From Clostridia bacterium (GTDB taxonomy: Bacteria; Bacillota; Clostridia; Oscillospirales; Butyricicoccaceae), in contig JAFQUM010000010.1 in NCBI GenBank assembly GCA_017408485.1, positions 1 through 41,731 on the forward strand: a stretch of DNA of 41,731 bases, written 5' to 3'. The notes below the pieces were generated by a model, which was not told where the DNA came from, searched no databases, and saw only the letters and a program-made list of their open reading frames with translations. Positions within the stretch are counted from its first letter, which is position 1. The number at the start of each line of letters is the position of its first letter. A program made the position numbers and the translations under genes. Positions 32,123 through 40,599 of the stretch are shown in pieces.

Positions 32123-33322
32123 TCACTGGGCGATCTGTCCCTTGACATATTCCAGTGCCTTCTGCAACTGAGTGTCCTGCTCGTTTGTCAGGTAATAGAA
32201 ATTATAGAAATCCTCTTCGCTGAGAGATATTTCGATGTCGGGTGTGATGCCCGTCTCGGCAAGACTCTTGCCCTTGGGAGTGTAATAGCTATAGCTTGAA
32301 ATATTGACGCTTGATCCATCGGACAGAGTAAACATATTCTGTGCATAGCCCTTACCGCCGGTCTTATCACCTATTACCATTGCTACACCGTATTCCTGAA
32401 GTGCCGCCGCGAAAAACTCCGCCGCACTGATGGAATACTCATTAGTCAACACAGCCATAGGCAGTTCTATACGGGATGCATCGGATGTATATTCGCGGGT
32501 GTTTCCCTGCTTGTCAAACATACTGATTATCATACCCTCGGGGAGCAGCATATCCAGCATATCCGCCATAACATATACATAACCGCCGCCGTTGAAACGG
32601 ACATCGAATATAAGACCCTTAGCACCGTCCTTTACAAGAGCATTGACCTTTTCTTTGAACTCTGCTTCTGTATTAGTCTCAAAGCCCGAGATATAAACAT
32701 GACCAATATTGTCGATCATTTCGGTTTCTACTGTTTCATTGAAGATAGCTTTGCGGACAAGCTCACTTTCAAGACTTTCATCGCCGCGACGAACAGTTAT
32801 TCTAACCTTTGTTCCCTCATCGCCCCTTACCTTGTTGGCAAGGTCGGTAGTGGTCTCAAAGTTATCTGCCGATTCACCGTTGACATGGGTGATCACATCG
32901 CCGATCTTGATCCCCGCTTCAAAAGCCGAGCCGTCCTTATTGACACCGGATATGACGAAATCGCCCGCCTCACTGATGGTTATTGTAACACCGATACCCA
33001 CATACTGATTGGAATTGCTTTCGTTGATAAGGGCGGTCTGTTCCTTGTCGTAATAGCCCGACCACTTATCGCCCAAGCCGTTTACATAGCCTGACAGCAT
33101 GGAGTCGATAACGTCTTCTTCATTATATTCACCAACGAAGTACCTTTCAACCAAGGCTGAAACCTCGTTAAGCTTTGCATATTTTTCTTCCAACGCGGTA
33201 ACATTGCCCAATCGGTTGGCATACTGTTCTGCCGCCGAGTAATATGCCACAACAAATGTAGCCACCATTACAAGGATGAGCAACATTATGACTGTTGGGA
33301 GAGAAAAACCTTTTTTCTTCAT
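32123..33322 (-). CDS. S41 family C-terminal processing protease (CtpA/CtpB-like)
   Basis: A 399-residue membrane-anchored serine protease. One N-terminal helix (about 8-29) anchors it. A PDZ domain (about 105-185) has the carboxylate-binding YVGIGVTI and IGDVITHVNGE. The S41 core shows FDVRFNGGGYV, NEYSISAAEFFAAAL and GDKTGGKGYAQ. By spacing to E. coli Prc, the Ser/Lys dyad is S299 and K324. It is the last gene of the ftsEX unit and overlaps the M23 gene by ATGA. That coupling suggests it trims or degrades the wall hydrolase or another divisome factor. Confidence 0.92.
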   Translation of the reverse strand: MKKKGFSLPTVIMLLILVMVATFVVAYYSAAEQYANRLGNVTALEEKYAKLNEVSALVERYFVGEYNEEDVIDSMLSGYVNGLGDKWSGYYDKEQTALINESNSNQYVGIGVTITISEAGDFVISGVNKDGSAFEAGIKIGDVITHVNGESADNFETTTDLANKVRGDEGTKVRITVRRGDESLESELVRKAIFNETVETEMIDNIGHVYISGFETNTEAEFKEKVNALVKDGAKGLIFDVRFNGGGYVYVMADMLDMLLPEGMIISMFDKQGNTREYTSDASRIELPMAVLTNEYSISAAEFFAAALQEYGVAMVIGDKTGGKGYAQNMFTLSDGSSVNISSYSYYTPKGKSLAETGITPDIEISLSEEDFYNFYYLTNEQDTQLQKALEYVKGQIAQ

Positions 33323-34569
33323 TTAGAGAGCACCCTTCCGTCTTTATGTACGATCCTGAAGCCCTTATATTGGGTCACGGGATCCACATAGTCACCGTCT
33401 TTGATTATTTCAAAATGCAGATGGGGTCCTGTGGAATAACCGGTAGAGCCGACATATCCTATGACCTTGCCCTGCTTCACCTTTTCACCAACGCTGACAA
33501 GTCGTTTTGTCATATGGGCATAAAGTGTCGCAACACCGCCGCCGTGGTCGATGACTACATAATTGCCATATGCGGTATTGTATGTGGATGTAATGACCGT
33601 TCCGCTATTGGCGGCATAGATCTTGGTGCCGCTGCTTGCACGCAGGTCAACACCGGTATGCAATTTATAAACTCCCGTTATGGGATGGACACGCATTCCG
33701 TAAACGCAGGTAACTATATTATTTGCCGCAGGCAAAGGCCATTGGAACTTGCCGCCTACATAAACACTGCTGCTCTGCTTTGCAAGCTCATTTACTGCAT
33801 CACGAACTTCATCAACAAGTCTGTCTTCCTCAGCGGCAATGGAGTTATACTCGGTTCGTGTATCGGCTTCCATTTTGACCAGCTCTGCCATCTTTGCTTC
33901 ACGCTGGGCAACCTCGGCTTCCATTGCCGTTTTATTGGCTTCGAGAAGCTTTTCCTGCGCCTCAGCCTCGGCATAGCTTTCTTCAAGAGAAGCCTTCTGT
34001 GCGGCTACATCGTCGCAGGTGGCGCGGAATGCATCAAAGATGGAATTATCGTGCTCAACGATGGACTTGATGACCTCATAGCGAGTCAAAAAATCTGAAA
34101 AATTCTCTGCAGAGAGCAAAATGCTCAGGTAGCTGATATTTCCGTGCTCTGCCATAAAACGCACACGGTCGCGCATCAGCTCATACTGTGCGTCGCGGTT
34201 TGCTTCGCTTTCTGCAAGCTCGGTCTGCTTGATGGAGATAAGATTTTCCAACGCGGCAATAAGCTGAAGCTGTATTTCCATTTCCTCTTCTGCAGCGGCT
34301 ATCTTATTATCCAAGACTTCTATCTGCTGGGTCATAGATGCCTGCTGCTTATCAAGGGATTTCAGCTCCGCCTCAAGCTCTTTGCGCTGTGCTGTAATGG
34401 AGGAAAGTTGATTTTTAAGCTTGTCAACTTCGTTCTGGGTGATGGCTTTGGCATCGGGGATGTTGGCAAACACACCTATCACCGCAACAATGAGAACCAA
34501 GCATATAGCAGCAGATGCTATACGCGCAAACCATTTTATTCCCTTCCCTATGTTGGCTTCTTTTGTCAT
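33319..34569 (-). CDS. Coiled-coil M23 peptidase (EnvC-like)
   Basis: A 416-residue secreted or anchored peptidoglycan hydrolase or hydrolase activator. A hydrophobic segment (about 13-36) precedes a long coiled coil (about 45-260) rich in K, E, Q and L. The C-terminal LytM/M23 domain keeps its zinc and catalytic residues: H304 and D308 in HTGVDL, H352 in YAHM, and H383/H385 in HLHFE. An active site this complete points to a true endopeptidase rather than a degenerate activator like EnvC. The ATG at 34569 lies 7 nt after GGAGG. Being encoded after ftsEX, it is the probable hydrolase controlled by FtsX. Confidence 0.93.
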   Translation of the reverse strand: MTKEANIGKGIKWFARIASAAICLVLIVAVIGVFANIPDAKAITQNEVDKLKNQLSSITAQRKELEAELKSLDKQQASMTQQIEVLDNKIAAAEEEMEIQLQLIAALENLISIKQTELAESEANRDAQYELMRDRVRFMAEHGNISYLSILLSAENFSDFLTRYEVIKSIVEHDNSIFDAFRATCDDVAAQKASLEESYAEAEAQEKLLEANKTAMEAEVAQREAKMAELVKMEADTRTEYNSIAAEEDRLVDEVRDAVNELAKQSSSVYVGGKFQWPLPAANNIVTCVYGMRVHPITGVYKLHTGVDLRASSGTKIYAANSGTVITSTYNTAYGNYVVIDHGGGVATLYAHMTKRLVSVGEKVKQGKVIGYVGSTGYSTGPHLHFEIIKDGDYVDPVTQYKGFRIVHKDGRVLSK

Positions 34570-34611
34570 TAACATACCTCCGCTTTTAGAAAACGTCGAA
34601 AAATACGTATC

Positions 34612-34722
34612 TTACAGCATTGCAATAAGGCTTACCACTGCTGACAGGAGCATCATCGCTGCCAAAATAGCCGCAATAAGTGTAACCATCTTCTGCTGTT
34701 TTGTCTTTTTGTTATTACTCAT
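34612..34722 (-). CDS. 36-residue single-helix membrane peptide
   Basis: A short frame lies exactly between ftsX and the M23 gene. ATG 34722 comes 2 nt after the ftsX stop, with GAGGGTG upstream inside ftsX, and TAA is at 34612-34614. The product begins MSNNKKTKQQKM and continues into one hydrophobic helix (about 13-36) ending SLIAML. The positively charged start predicts a cytoplasmic N terminus. It resembles the very short DUF4044-type Firmicutes proteins, though that is from memory. Tight spacing on both sides and the ribosome binding site support a real gene in the ftsEX unit. Confidence 0.7.
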   Translation of the reverse strand: MSNNKKTKQQKMVTLIAAILAAMMLLSAVVSLIAML

Positions 34723-34724
34723 TT

Positions 34725-35633
34725 TTACACCCTCATAAATCTTCTTATTGTTATTACGCTTCCGCCCACTCCAAGTACTACACCTGCGCCGAAGAGCATA
34801 GCGGCAAGCTTATATCTGAATGTTTCAAAAGGAACAAGCTCAAATATTGCGCCAAAGCCTTCAAGCAATTGTGCGCCAAGATAATTGTAAACTGCCCACT
34901 GAGCAGCAAATACAAATACGGCGGCAACAACGCCAAGCACAATTCCTTCAACTACGAAAGGACCGCGGATAAAGCCGTTGGTCGCTCCAACCATCTTCAT
35001 AATTCCGATCTCGTCAGCGCGGGCATGAAGTGCCAGCTTGACCGTATTTGAGATTATAAACAGTGAGACCGCACCCAACATAATTATAAGTGTTATGGAT
35101 ATGGTATTGATAACGCTACGCAGGCTGACCAGCTTTTCACTCAACTCAACATCACTGTTGGAATCGGCAATGCCCGCGACCCCCATAAGTGCCTTCAAGG
35201 TTTCGGAATGAAGTGAAATATCCTTCATTATAACGCGGAAGCTGTCGCGCACGGGGTTGTCATTACGCAGCTCCTCAAGCACATGGGTATCTTCACCCAA
35301 GCCCGCCAAGAAGTTTTCAAACAGCTCTTCCTTGGTGACAAAAATGGCATTCTCTACATTATCCAAAGCCATAATATCACTCTGCAGTGCCTGTGCCTGC
35401 TCACGGGTAAAGCCGCTATCGATATATACCACTATTTCGTTGCTGTCCTGAAGCTCTTCTATCTGTACATCAATGTTATGAGCCAACAGCATAAAGGTGG
35501 CGGTGACCAAGAGGCAAGCCGCGATAACGGTGATCGCCGCAAAGGACATAAAGCCGTGGACGAATATACCGCCGACACCCTCTTTTATATAATAACCTAA
35601 CTGGGAGAACACGGAAGCTCGCCCTTTTTTCAT
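34725..35633 (-). CDS. ftsX: Cell division protein FtsX
   Basis: A 302-residue membrane subunit of the FtsEX complex. Four transmembrane helices are predicted (about 29-51, 176-198, 227-248, 275-296), with a large outside loop (about 52-175) between the first two that binds a wall hydrolase. The C-terminal half contains ALHARADEIGIMKMVGATNGFIRGPFVVEG, typical of FtsX. The start overlaps ftsE by ATGA. Confidence 0.96.
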   Translation of the reverse strand: MKKGRASVFSQLGYYIKEGVGGIFVHGFMSFAAITVIAACLLVTATFMLLAHNIDVQIEELQDSNEIVVYIDSGFTREQAQALQSDIMALDNVENAIFVTKEELFENFLAGLGEDTHVLEELRNDNPVRDSFRVIMKDISLHSETLKALMGVAGIADSNSDVELSEKLVSLRSVINTISITLIIMLGAVSLFIISNTVKLALHARADEIGIMKMVGATNGFIRGPFVVEGIVLGVVAAVFVFAAQWAVYNYLGAQLLEGFGAIFELVPFETFRYKLAAMLFGAGVVLGVGGSVITIRRFMRV

Positions 35634-36328
35634 ACTCTTCCGTCCCCCTTTCCGTAGTAGCCGCCCTTTCGGTCACTGACAACGATACCCTCTTCAATGG
35701 CTATAACACGCTTTTTGAATGTGTTGACCAGCTCATCCTCGTGGGTAACCACCAAAACGGTAGTGCCGCGATTATTGATTTCGCTCAGCAGAGTCATAAG
35801 CTCAAGGGAAAGGTCGGGGTCAAGATTTCCCGTGGGTTCGTCAGCAAGTATGATCTCGGGGTTATTGACCAATGCGCGGGCAATTGCCACACGCTGCTGC
35901 TCACCGCCCGAAAGCTCATCGGGATAGCGATCCGCCTTATGGGATATTCCTACAAGCTCAAGGATATAGGGAACTCTCTTTTGAATTGCCTTGCCGCGAG
36001 CACCGATAGCGCGCATAACAAAGGCTACATTTTCATAGACAGTCTTGTCAGCAATCAATCTGAAATCCTGAAACACAACGCCTATCTCACGGCGAAGGTA
36101 GGGAATGTATCGGTCAGGTAGGTTTCCCACATCATCATAATCGCCCAGCGTTACCCTTCCGGAAGTGGGACGCACCTCCCCGCACAAAAGCTTTACAATG
36201 GTGGACTTACCCGAACCGGACGGACCCACTATAAAAACGAACTCACCATCATTGACAGTAAAAGTTACGCCCTTAAGCGCCTTTGTGCCGTTGGCATATG
36301 TTTTACATACATCCAGGAATTTTATCAT
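35630..36328 (-). CDS. ftsE: Cell division ATP-binding protein FtsE
   Basis: A 232-residue ABC-type ATPase that drives FtsX. Walker A is GPSGSGKST, the signature is LSGGEQQRVAIARAL, Walker B is IILADEPTGNLD, and the switch histidine is in VLVVTHEDEL. FtsE-specific features include YANGTKALKGVTF at the N terminus. It lies 18 nt after the CdaR-like regulator, so it may be read from the promoter at 37484-37512. Confidence 0.97.
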   Translation of the reverse strand: MIKFLDVCKTYANGTKALKGVTFTVNDGEFVFIVGPSGSGKSTIVKLLCGEVRPTSGRVTLGDYDDVGNLPDRYIPYLRREIGVVFQDFRLIADKTVYENVAFVMRAIGARGKAIQKRVPYILELVGISHKADRYPDELSGGEQQRVAIARALVNNPEIILADEPTGNLDPDLSLELMTLLSEINNRGTTVLVVTHEDELVNTFKKRVIAIEEGIVVSDRKGGYYGKGDGRV

Positions 36329-36346
36329 CTGTCAGTATACCTCAAA

Positions 36347-37429
36347 TCAGCTGTAGCGTTCTCTCGACTTCATATACTTCTTGACCATCAGTGCAACCTT
36401 AAGCACGATGGCATTGTCAAACTCACGCAGGTCAAGACCTGTAAGCTTCTTTATCTTTTCGAGGCGGTAAACAAGAGTGTTTCTGTGGACAAACAATTTT
36501 CTTGCGGTTACCGAAACGTTCAGGTTGTTCTCAAAGAACTTATCGATGGTAAACAGAGTTTCCTCATCAAGGGAATCTATACTGCCCTTGCGGAAGACCT
36601 CCGACAGGAACATATCACACAGTGTGGCAGGCAGCTGATAGATAAGTCTGCCGATACCCAAGTTTTCGAAATTAAGCAGGGTGACATCCTCTTCAAATAC
36701 CTTGCCGATCTCCACGGATATCTGTGCCTCTTTGAAAGATTTTGCAAGATCCTTAAGCTGATTGACCACCGAGCCAATACCGATGACATACTCGCCTTCC
36801 ATCGCCTCTGCAAGTGTCTTGTCAAGCTTTTTGCCGACCTTGATATGCTCGTCATTATCAACGGAATCAAAGCTCTTGACCAGTGCCACCTCGCGCTCGT
36901 TGATGGTAATGACAAAATCATTCTTCTTGTCGGGGAAGGAATGACCGAGCATTTCTGCAACCTCAAGATCTCTTCCCGCAGTTACACTGACAAGGAACAC
37001 CGCACGGAGCTGACTTCCGGGGAAGTTCATCTCGCGGGACTTGATATAGATATCACCGGGTAGGATATTGTCAAGAATGATGCGCTTGATGAAAGCACTC
37101 TTATCGTGCTTTTCGTCATAAAGCGACTTGCTGTTGGTTATTGCAACCGCTGCTACCTTGCAGATGATCTCGGCATTGGAGCTGCTCTCGCTGGCAAAAA
37201 CAGCATAATCGCTGCTGTCAAAGCCTTTGAGACGGCAAAATGTATAACTGTCGTATCTGCCTTCTTCAAGCCCTGTTGCAAAGAAATCCTCCGTGGCAGA
37301 AACCTTTTCTCCTATGTACGCCAGCTCTGTGCAAGAGATGACATTCCCTTCTGCATCAACAACGCCAAGGATAAACGGTACCTTGTCTTTCAGTTCCAAA
37401 AGGATACCCTGAAGTAATCTTGCTACCAT
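36347..37429 (-). CDS. CdaR/PucR family transcriptional regulator
   Basis: A 360-residue regulator. The C terminus is a PucR-type helix-turn-helix (about 300-350: FFENNLNVSVTARKLFVHRNTLVYRLEKIKKLTGLDL). The middle (about 130-240) fits the GGDEF-like domain of CdaR proteins, and the N terminus (about 10-110) looks like a small sensor domain with VVDAEGNVISC. CdaR proteins often respond to sugar acids, but here the gene is placed ahead of ftsEX, so it may control cell-wall genes. AAGGGAG precedes the ATG and a good promoter lies upstream. Confidence 0.86.
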   Translation of the reverse strand: MVARLLQGILLELKDKVPFILGVVDAEGNVISCTELAYIGEKVSATEDFFATGLEEGRYDSYTFCRLKGFDSSDYAVFASESSSNAEIICKVAAVAITNSKSLYDEKHDKSAFIKRIILDNILPGDIYIKSREMNFPGSQLRAVFLVSVTAGRDLEVAEMLGHSFPDKKNDFVITINEREVALVKSFDSVDNDEHIKVGKKLDKTLAEAMEGEYVIGIGSVVNQLKDLAKSFKEAQISVEIGKVFEEDVTLLNFENLGIGRLIYQLPATLCDMFLSEVFRKGSIDSLDEETLFTIDKFFENNLNVSVTARKLFVHRNTLVYRLEKIKKLTGLDLREFDNAIVLKVALMVKKYMKSRERYS

Positions 37430-37483
37430 TTTCTTTTCTCCCTTTTGTATATTTTATCTAAATTTTTTCTCTCTAATATGTAT

Positions 37484-37512
37484 ATAATAACTCAACTTCT
37501 ATCTTTTTTCAA
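37484..37512 (-). promoter_or_regulatory. Sigma-A promoter of the CdaR-ftsEX operon
   Basis: On the minus strand TTGAAA (37507-37512) and TATTAT (37484-37489) are separated by exactly 17 nt. Confidence 0.65.
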
Positions 37513-37554
37513 CAATTTTTTAACACCAAATTTGTAACATTTTTGACAAACTCA

Positions 37555-38256
37555 TCAAAAAGCCCCAATTTGTTTCTCTTCCTCCTCGGTAAGAAGGCGG
37601 TACTCGCCCGCTCCAAGGCTCTCGTCGAGCTGAAGCGCACCTATCCTGAGACGCTTTAAGGTAAGCACATGCAGACCTACTTTTTCAAACATACGCTTGA
37701 CCTGATGGAACTTTCCCTCACTGATTTCAACAAAGCTTTCGCCCTCACCCAAGATAAGCTTTCCCGGCTTGGCTATAAAATCGCCTAAGTCCATTCCGCT
37801 TGCAAAAGCATCGATATGTTCAGGCAAGGCAGGCTTATCGGTAGTGACCCGATACAGCTTGGTCGCGTGGCTCTTGGGAGAAGTGAGCCGATGATTAAGC
37901 TGTCCGTCATCGGTGAGAAGCAGAAGTCCCGTTGCATCCTTATCCAATCTTCCTACCACACCTAAGCCGCGTCGGGCATATTCCTCGGGAAGCAGATCAA
38001 GCACAGTGGCGCAATTTTTATCCTCGGTAGCAGAAAGCACACCCTCAGGCTTATTCATCATAATATATAGATAGGGGCTTCTTTTTACTTTATTCCCGTC
38101 AAGGGTGATAACATTTTCGCAGGTGTCAAACTTACTGTCGGGAATGGTGCAGACCTTCCCGTCAACCGATACCCTGCCGCGGCGAATTGCCTTTGCCGCC
38201 TCGGTACGGGTAAGCAGACAGCGGGAAGATATTATCTTATCAAGCCTTTCCTTCAT
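37555..38256 (-). CDS. rsuA: RsuA-family 16S rRNA pseudouridine synthase
   Basis: A 233-residue enzyme that isomerises a uridine in 16S rRNA. An N-terminal S4 RNA-binding domain (about 1-60) is followed by YIMMNKPEGVLSA and the catalytic GRLDKDATGLLLLT, whose aspartate in RLDKD forms the covalent adduct. The C-terminal EGKFHQVKRMFEKVGLHVLTLKRLRIGAL is family-typical. The ATG at 38256 lies 7 nt after GAGGAG and overlaps mrnC by 17 nt. RsuA itself acts on U516; the exact site here is inferred by family. Confidence 0.9.
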   Translation of the reverse strand: MKERLDKIISSRCLLTRTEAAKAIRRGRVSVDGKVCTIPDSKFDTCENVITLDGNKVKRSPYLYIMMNKPEGVLSATEDKNCATVLDLLPEEYARRGLGVVGRLDKDATGLLLLTDDGQLNHRLTSPKSHATKLYRVTTDKPALPEHIDAFASGMDLGDFIAKPGKLILGEGESFVEISEGKFHQVKRMFEKVGLHVLTLKRLRIGALQLDESLGAGEYRLLTEEEEKQIGAF

Positions 38257-38674
38257 TTTCGGTCTCCTCAAAGGTTGTTTCGCACATTTCCCAAAGCTGC
38301 GACAATCTGTCGTGCTCCCCCTTTAGATAAAGATAGCCAAACAGTGCCTCCAGCGCAGTCGCCATAGGGTAAATGTCTCCTGCAGTGCGATGGGGTGGCG
38401 CGTGATGCGGCTTGGCATTTCTTCCCCTTCTCAAAACTGCCTGTTCCTCCTGCGTCAAGCTTTCTTTGATATATTTTGCCGCCTTTGCCTGAGCCTCGGC
38501 ACTGACCATACTTATGGTGCGCTTGTGGAGAGTGTTCACCTGAGCCGCCCCCGCATTCAATGCGCGCATACGGGAAAGCAGTTCATATACACCGTCTCCG
38601 ATATGTGCAAGCGCAAGCACGGGCATTTCCCTGATTTCACCTTCTGTATATTCTTTTCTGCAAAACATATCCAT
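38240..38674 (-). CDS. mrnC: Mini-ribonuclease III
   Basis: A 144-residue RNase III without the RNA-binding domain, which matures 23S rRNA in Firmicutes. Motifs visible are ALAHIGDGVYELL (catalytic acidic residues), SAEAQAKAAKYI, RRGRNAKPHHAP and TALEALFGYLYL. The ATG at 38674 lies 8 nt after AAAGGGGC and gives the standard length; the frame is open further upstream without support. The gene is coupled to rsuA by overlap. Confidence 0.94.
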   Translation of the reverse strand: MDMFCRKEYTEGEIREMPVLALAHIGDGVYELLSRMRALNAGAAQVNTLHKRTISMVSAEAQAKAAKYIKESLTQEEQAVLRRGRNAKPHHAPPHRTAGDIYPMATALEALFGYLYLKGEHDRLSQLWEMCETTFEETENEGKA

Positions 38675-38763
38675 AGCTTTTTGCCCCTTTGTATATTTCG
38701 TCAGTATATATCTTACCATAAAGGGTCATAAATGAAAAGATTTAACATCTCTTTTATCTAAAA

Positions 38764-38808
38764 ATTAACTGTTTTGTAATTGACTATTATCCCCGATAAA
38801 AATATAAT
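38764..38808 (+). promoter_or_regulatory. Promoter and upstream element of the plus-strand lipoprotein operon
   Basis: TTGACT (38780-38785) and TATAAT (38803-38808) are separated by exactly 17 nt. Directly upstream is ATTAACTGTTTTGTAA (38764-38779), related to the elements in the same position at 27023-27038 and 11165-11180. Confidence 0.75.
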
Positions 38809-38833
38809 TGATGATGGCAGGTGCGGTGACCTT

Positions 38834-39082
38834 ATGTGGCTGAAAAATATTCTTCATCTTCCCGCCGAGGTTATGACCGGGCTTGCCACGGTTATCGGCT
38901 TTGCTCTTATAGGCAACCTTGATGCCGACGAGCAAAACGCTTTGGGAAATATGCTTTTTCTCATCGGTCAGATACTTTCAAGCAACGCGACCCAATTGCA
39001 GGCAAATCAACCTTCCCCCACCGATGAGCTTGAACAAAGGATAAAAGCGTTGGAGCAGCGCATAAGCTCCCTGACACCCTGA
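38834..39082 (+). CDS. Small protein with hydrophobic N-terminal half and coiled-coil tail
   Basis: An 82-residue protein. Residues about 9-48 are hydrophobic or small (LPAEVMTGLATVIGFALIGN, then a helix with LFLIGQILSS), and the last 25 residues are a charged heptad-like helix (DELEQRIKALEQRISSL). The ATG at 38834 is chosen because the promoter would start transcription near 38815; an apparent earlier frame begins inside the -35 box. The ribosome binding site is weak. I do not recognise the family. It is the first gene of a three-gene lipoprotein operon. Confidence 0.65.
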   Translation: MWLKNILHLPAEVMTGLATVIGFALIGNLDADEQNALGNMLFLIGQILSSNATQLQANQPSPTDELEQRIKALEQRISSLTP

Positions 39083-39096
39083 AAGGAGGCGTCCTT

Positions 39097-40599
39097 ATCA
39101 AAAGACTGATCATTATTCTTCTTACCCTCTGTATACTTTTCGGGTGTACACCCAAGGATGCAGAGCAAGAGCCTATGTCTCCACCCGCGCCCGATGTGCC
39201 CGCCACACCCGATGAACCTATAGCTCCGATTGAGCCCGAAAAGCCCATTGCTGCGCTCCCCGCAGGAAGCGGTATCGATTGGAACAAGACTATCAGCGGC
39301 GGTGGCAAGCTGACACGCAGTGCAGGTGATGAAGCGGAGTATTACATAATTTCCTTCAATCCACCCTATGATATGGAGGATCTATCCCACAATGACAACG
39401 ATTCCTTCGTGACTATCTATAAGCCCATATTCTCCTGCTTCGCCAATGATGCCGTCAATGATGCGGTCAATGCCATAATCGAGCAGGAAACTAACGATTA
39501 TATTTCCGACTCTCAAGAGGCATTTTCAGTCACCAATGATGTGGAAAACGGTCTCTACTACCGCAAAAACGGCTGGGCAAGCTTTTATGTGGAAATAGTG
39601 GGCAACTATATCAACATCAAGTTTGAGCGTATGATAAACTGCTACTCCTATGTTCTCGACGAATCGGAGTATGAGGAGTTTGTTGAAACCGTCACCTTTG
39701 AATACACCACAAAAAACTACTGTCTCGATCTTAAAACGGGCAAGAGGCTGACCATTGAGGACATCTTCTATTCTGATTGCGACCTCGGCAAGCTTTTAGG
39801 CGTTGCCATAGCCTCCTCCCTAGATGGTTGGGATACATCGCTCAAGCGCCCCTTCCGCGGTCTGCCCGAGAATTGGACAGACTTCAGCATATCTTCGGGC
39901 GGTGAGCTTATGATCGGTTTTCCCGAAAGCAACCCCTATACCGCATCAAGTGCATCCATTGCTATTCCTCTCTGGAAGCTGCGTGAGCATATCCGCATAG
40001 AGGATACCGATATGGCGCTTGTTACCAAGCTTGGTTCCGAAGACTATGCAGACTTTGAGTCAGAGCCTTATACACATTACCTGATAAACACCGATTTTTC
40101 CGTTGTGACTCTTGAAAAAGACGGTGTGGATATTATGCAGGTGGTGCAACACAAGGCGGGGGAATACGGTTTGGACAGCATAAATCCCGAGATTGAAAAA
40201 ATGTGTCGGGATATGGCAGCAAAGATACCTTCTGACATTATTTGGGAATACGAGCCTACCATCAACAAGGAATGCTATGTTAACGTAAATATCGTCTCGG
40301 TCAGTCTTTCTCTTGCTTTTTCGGTGGACGGAAAGTGGTCTATCAATGAAATGCGGGCATCCTTTGACTTGGATACGGGCAAACGGCTGACAGCAGGAGA
40401 TATTGCCCTGCTTGACCATCCCGATCTTGATGCCTCACTTGCCTATCTTTCCACCCCTATGCCCGACAACATTGCCGAAAGCACTAATGCCTGCCTTAAT
40501 CAGTACGGCACTGCCATCATCGGTTGGGGAGACGGGCAGTACTCCGCCTTTATTGAAAGACGCTTTATCAACACATCCCTATGGAGGAATATAAAATGA
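39097..40599 (+). CDS. DUF3298-like lipoprotein, apparent AUC start
   Basis: A 500-residue predicted lipoprotein if translation begins at ATC 39097, which lies 7 nt after a strong AAAGGAGG (39082-39089). The frame then gives a perfect lipoprotein signal, KRLIIILLTLCILFGC, with lipid cysteine C17. No ATG, GTG or TTG exists in this frame before 39175, where a start would lose the whole signal. A P-x-x-P linker (about 27-50) is followed by two related halves, each with a DL-TGKRLT--DI motif (LDLKTGKRLTIEDI and FDLDTGKRLTAGDI), a pattern I associate with DUF3298/DUF4163 envelope proteins. It overlaps the next gene by ATGA. Function unknown; AUC could be a rare start codon, a mutation or a sequence error. 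Confidence 0.72.
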   Translation: MKRLIIILLTLCILFGCTPKDAEQEPMSPPAPDVPATPDEPIAPIEPEKPIAALPAGSGIDWNKTISGGGKLTRSAGDEAEYYIISFNPPYDMEDLSHNDNDSFVTIYKPIFSCFANDAVNDAVNAIIEQETNDYISDSQEAFSVTNDVENGLYYRKNGWASFYVEIVGNYINIKFERMINCYSYVLDESEYEEFVETVTFEYTTKNYCLDLKTGKRLTIEDIFYSDCDLGKLLGVAIASSLDGWDTSLKRPFRGLPENWTDFSISSGGELMIGFPESNPYTASSASIAIPLWKLREHIRIEDTDMALVTKLGSEDYADFESEPYTHYLINTDFSVVTLEKDGVDIMQVVQHKAGEYGLDSINPEIEKMCRDMAAKIPSDIIWEYEPTINKECYVNVNIVSVSLSLAFSVDGKWSINEMRASFDLDTGKRLTAGDIALLDHPDLDASLAYLSTPMPDNIAESTNACLNQYGTAIIGWGDGQYSAFIERRFINTSLWRNIK

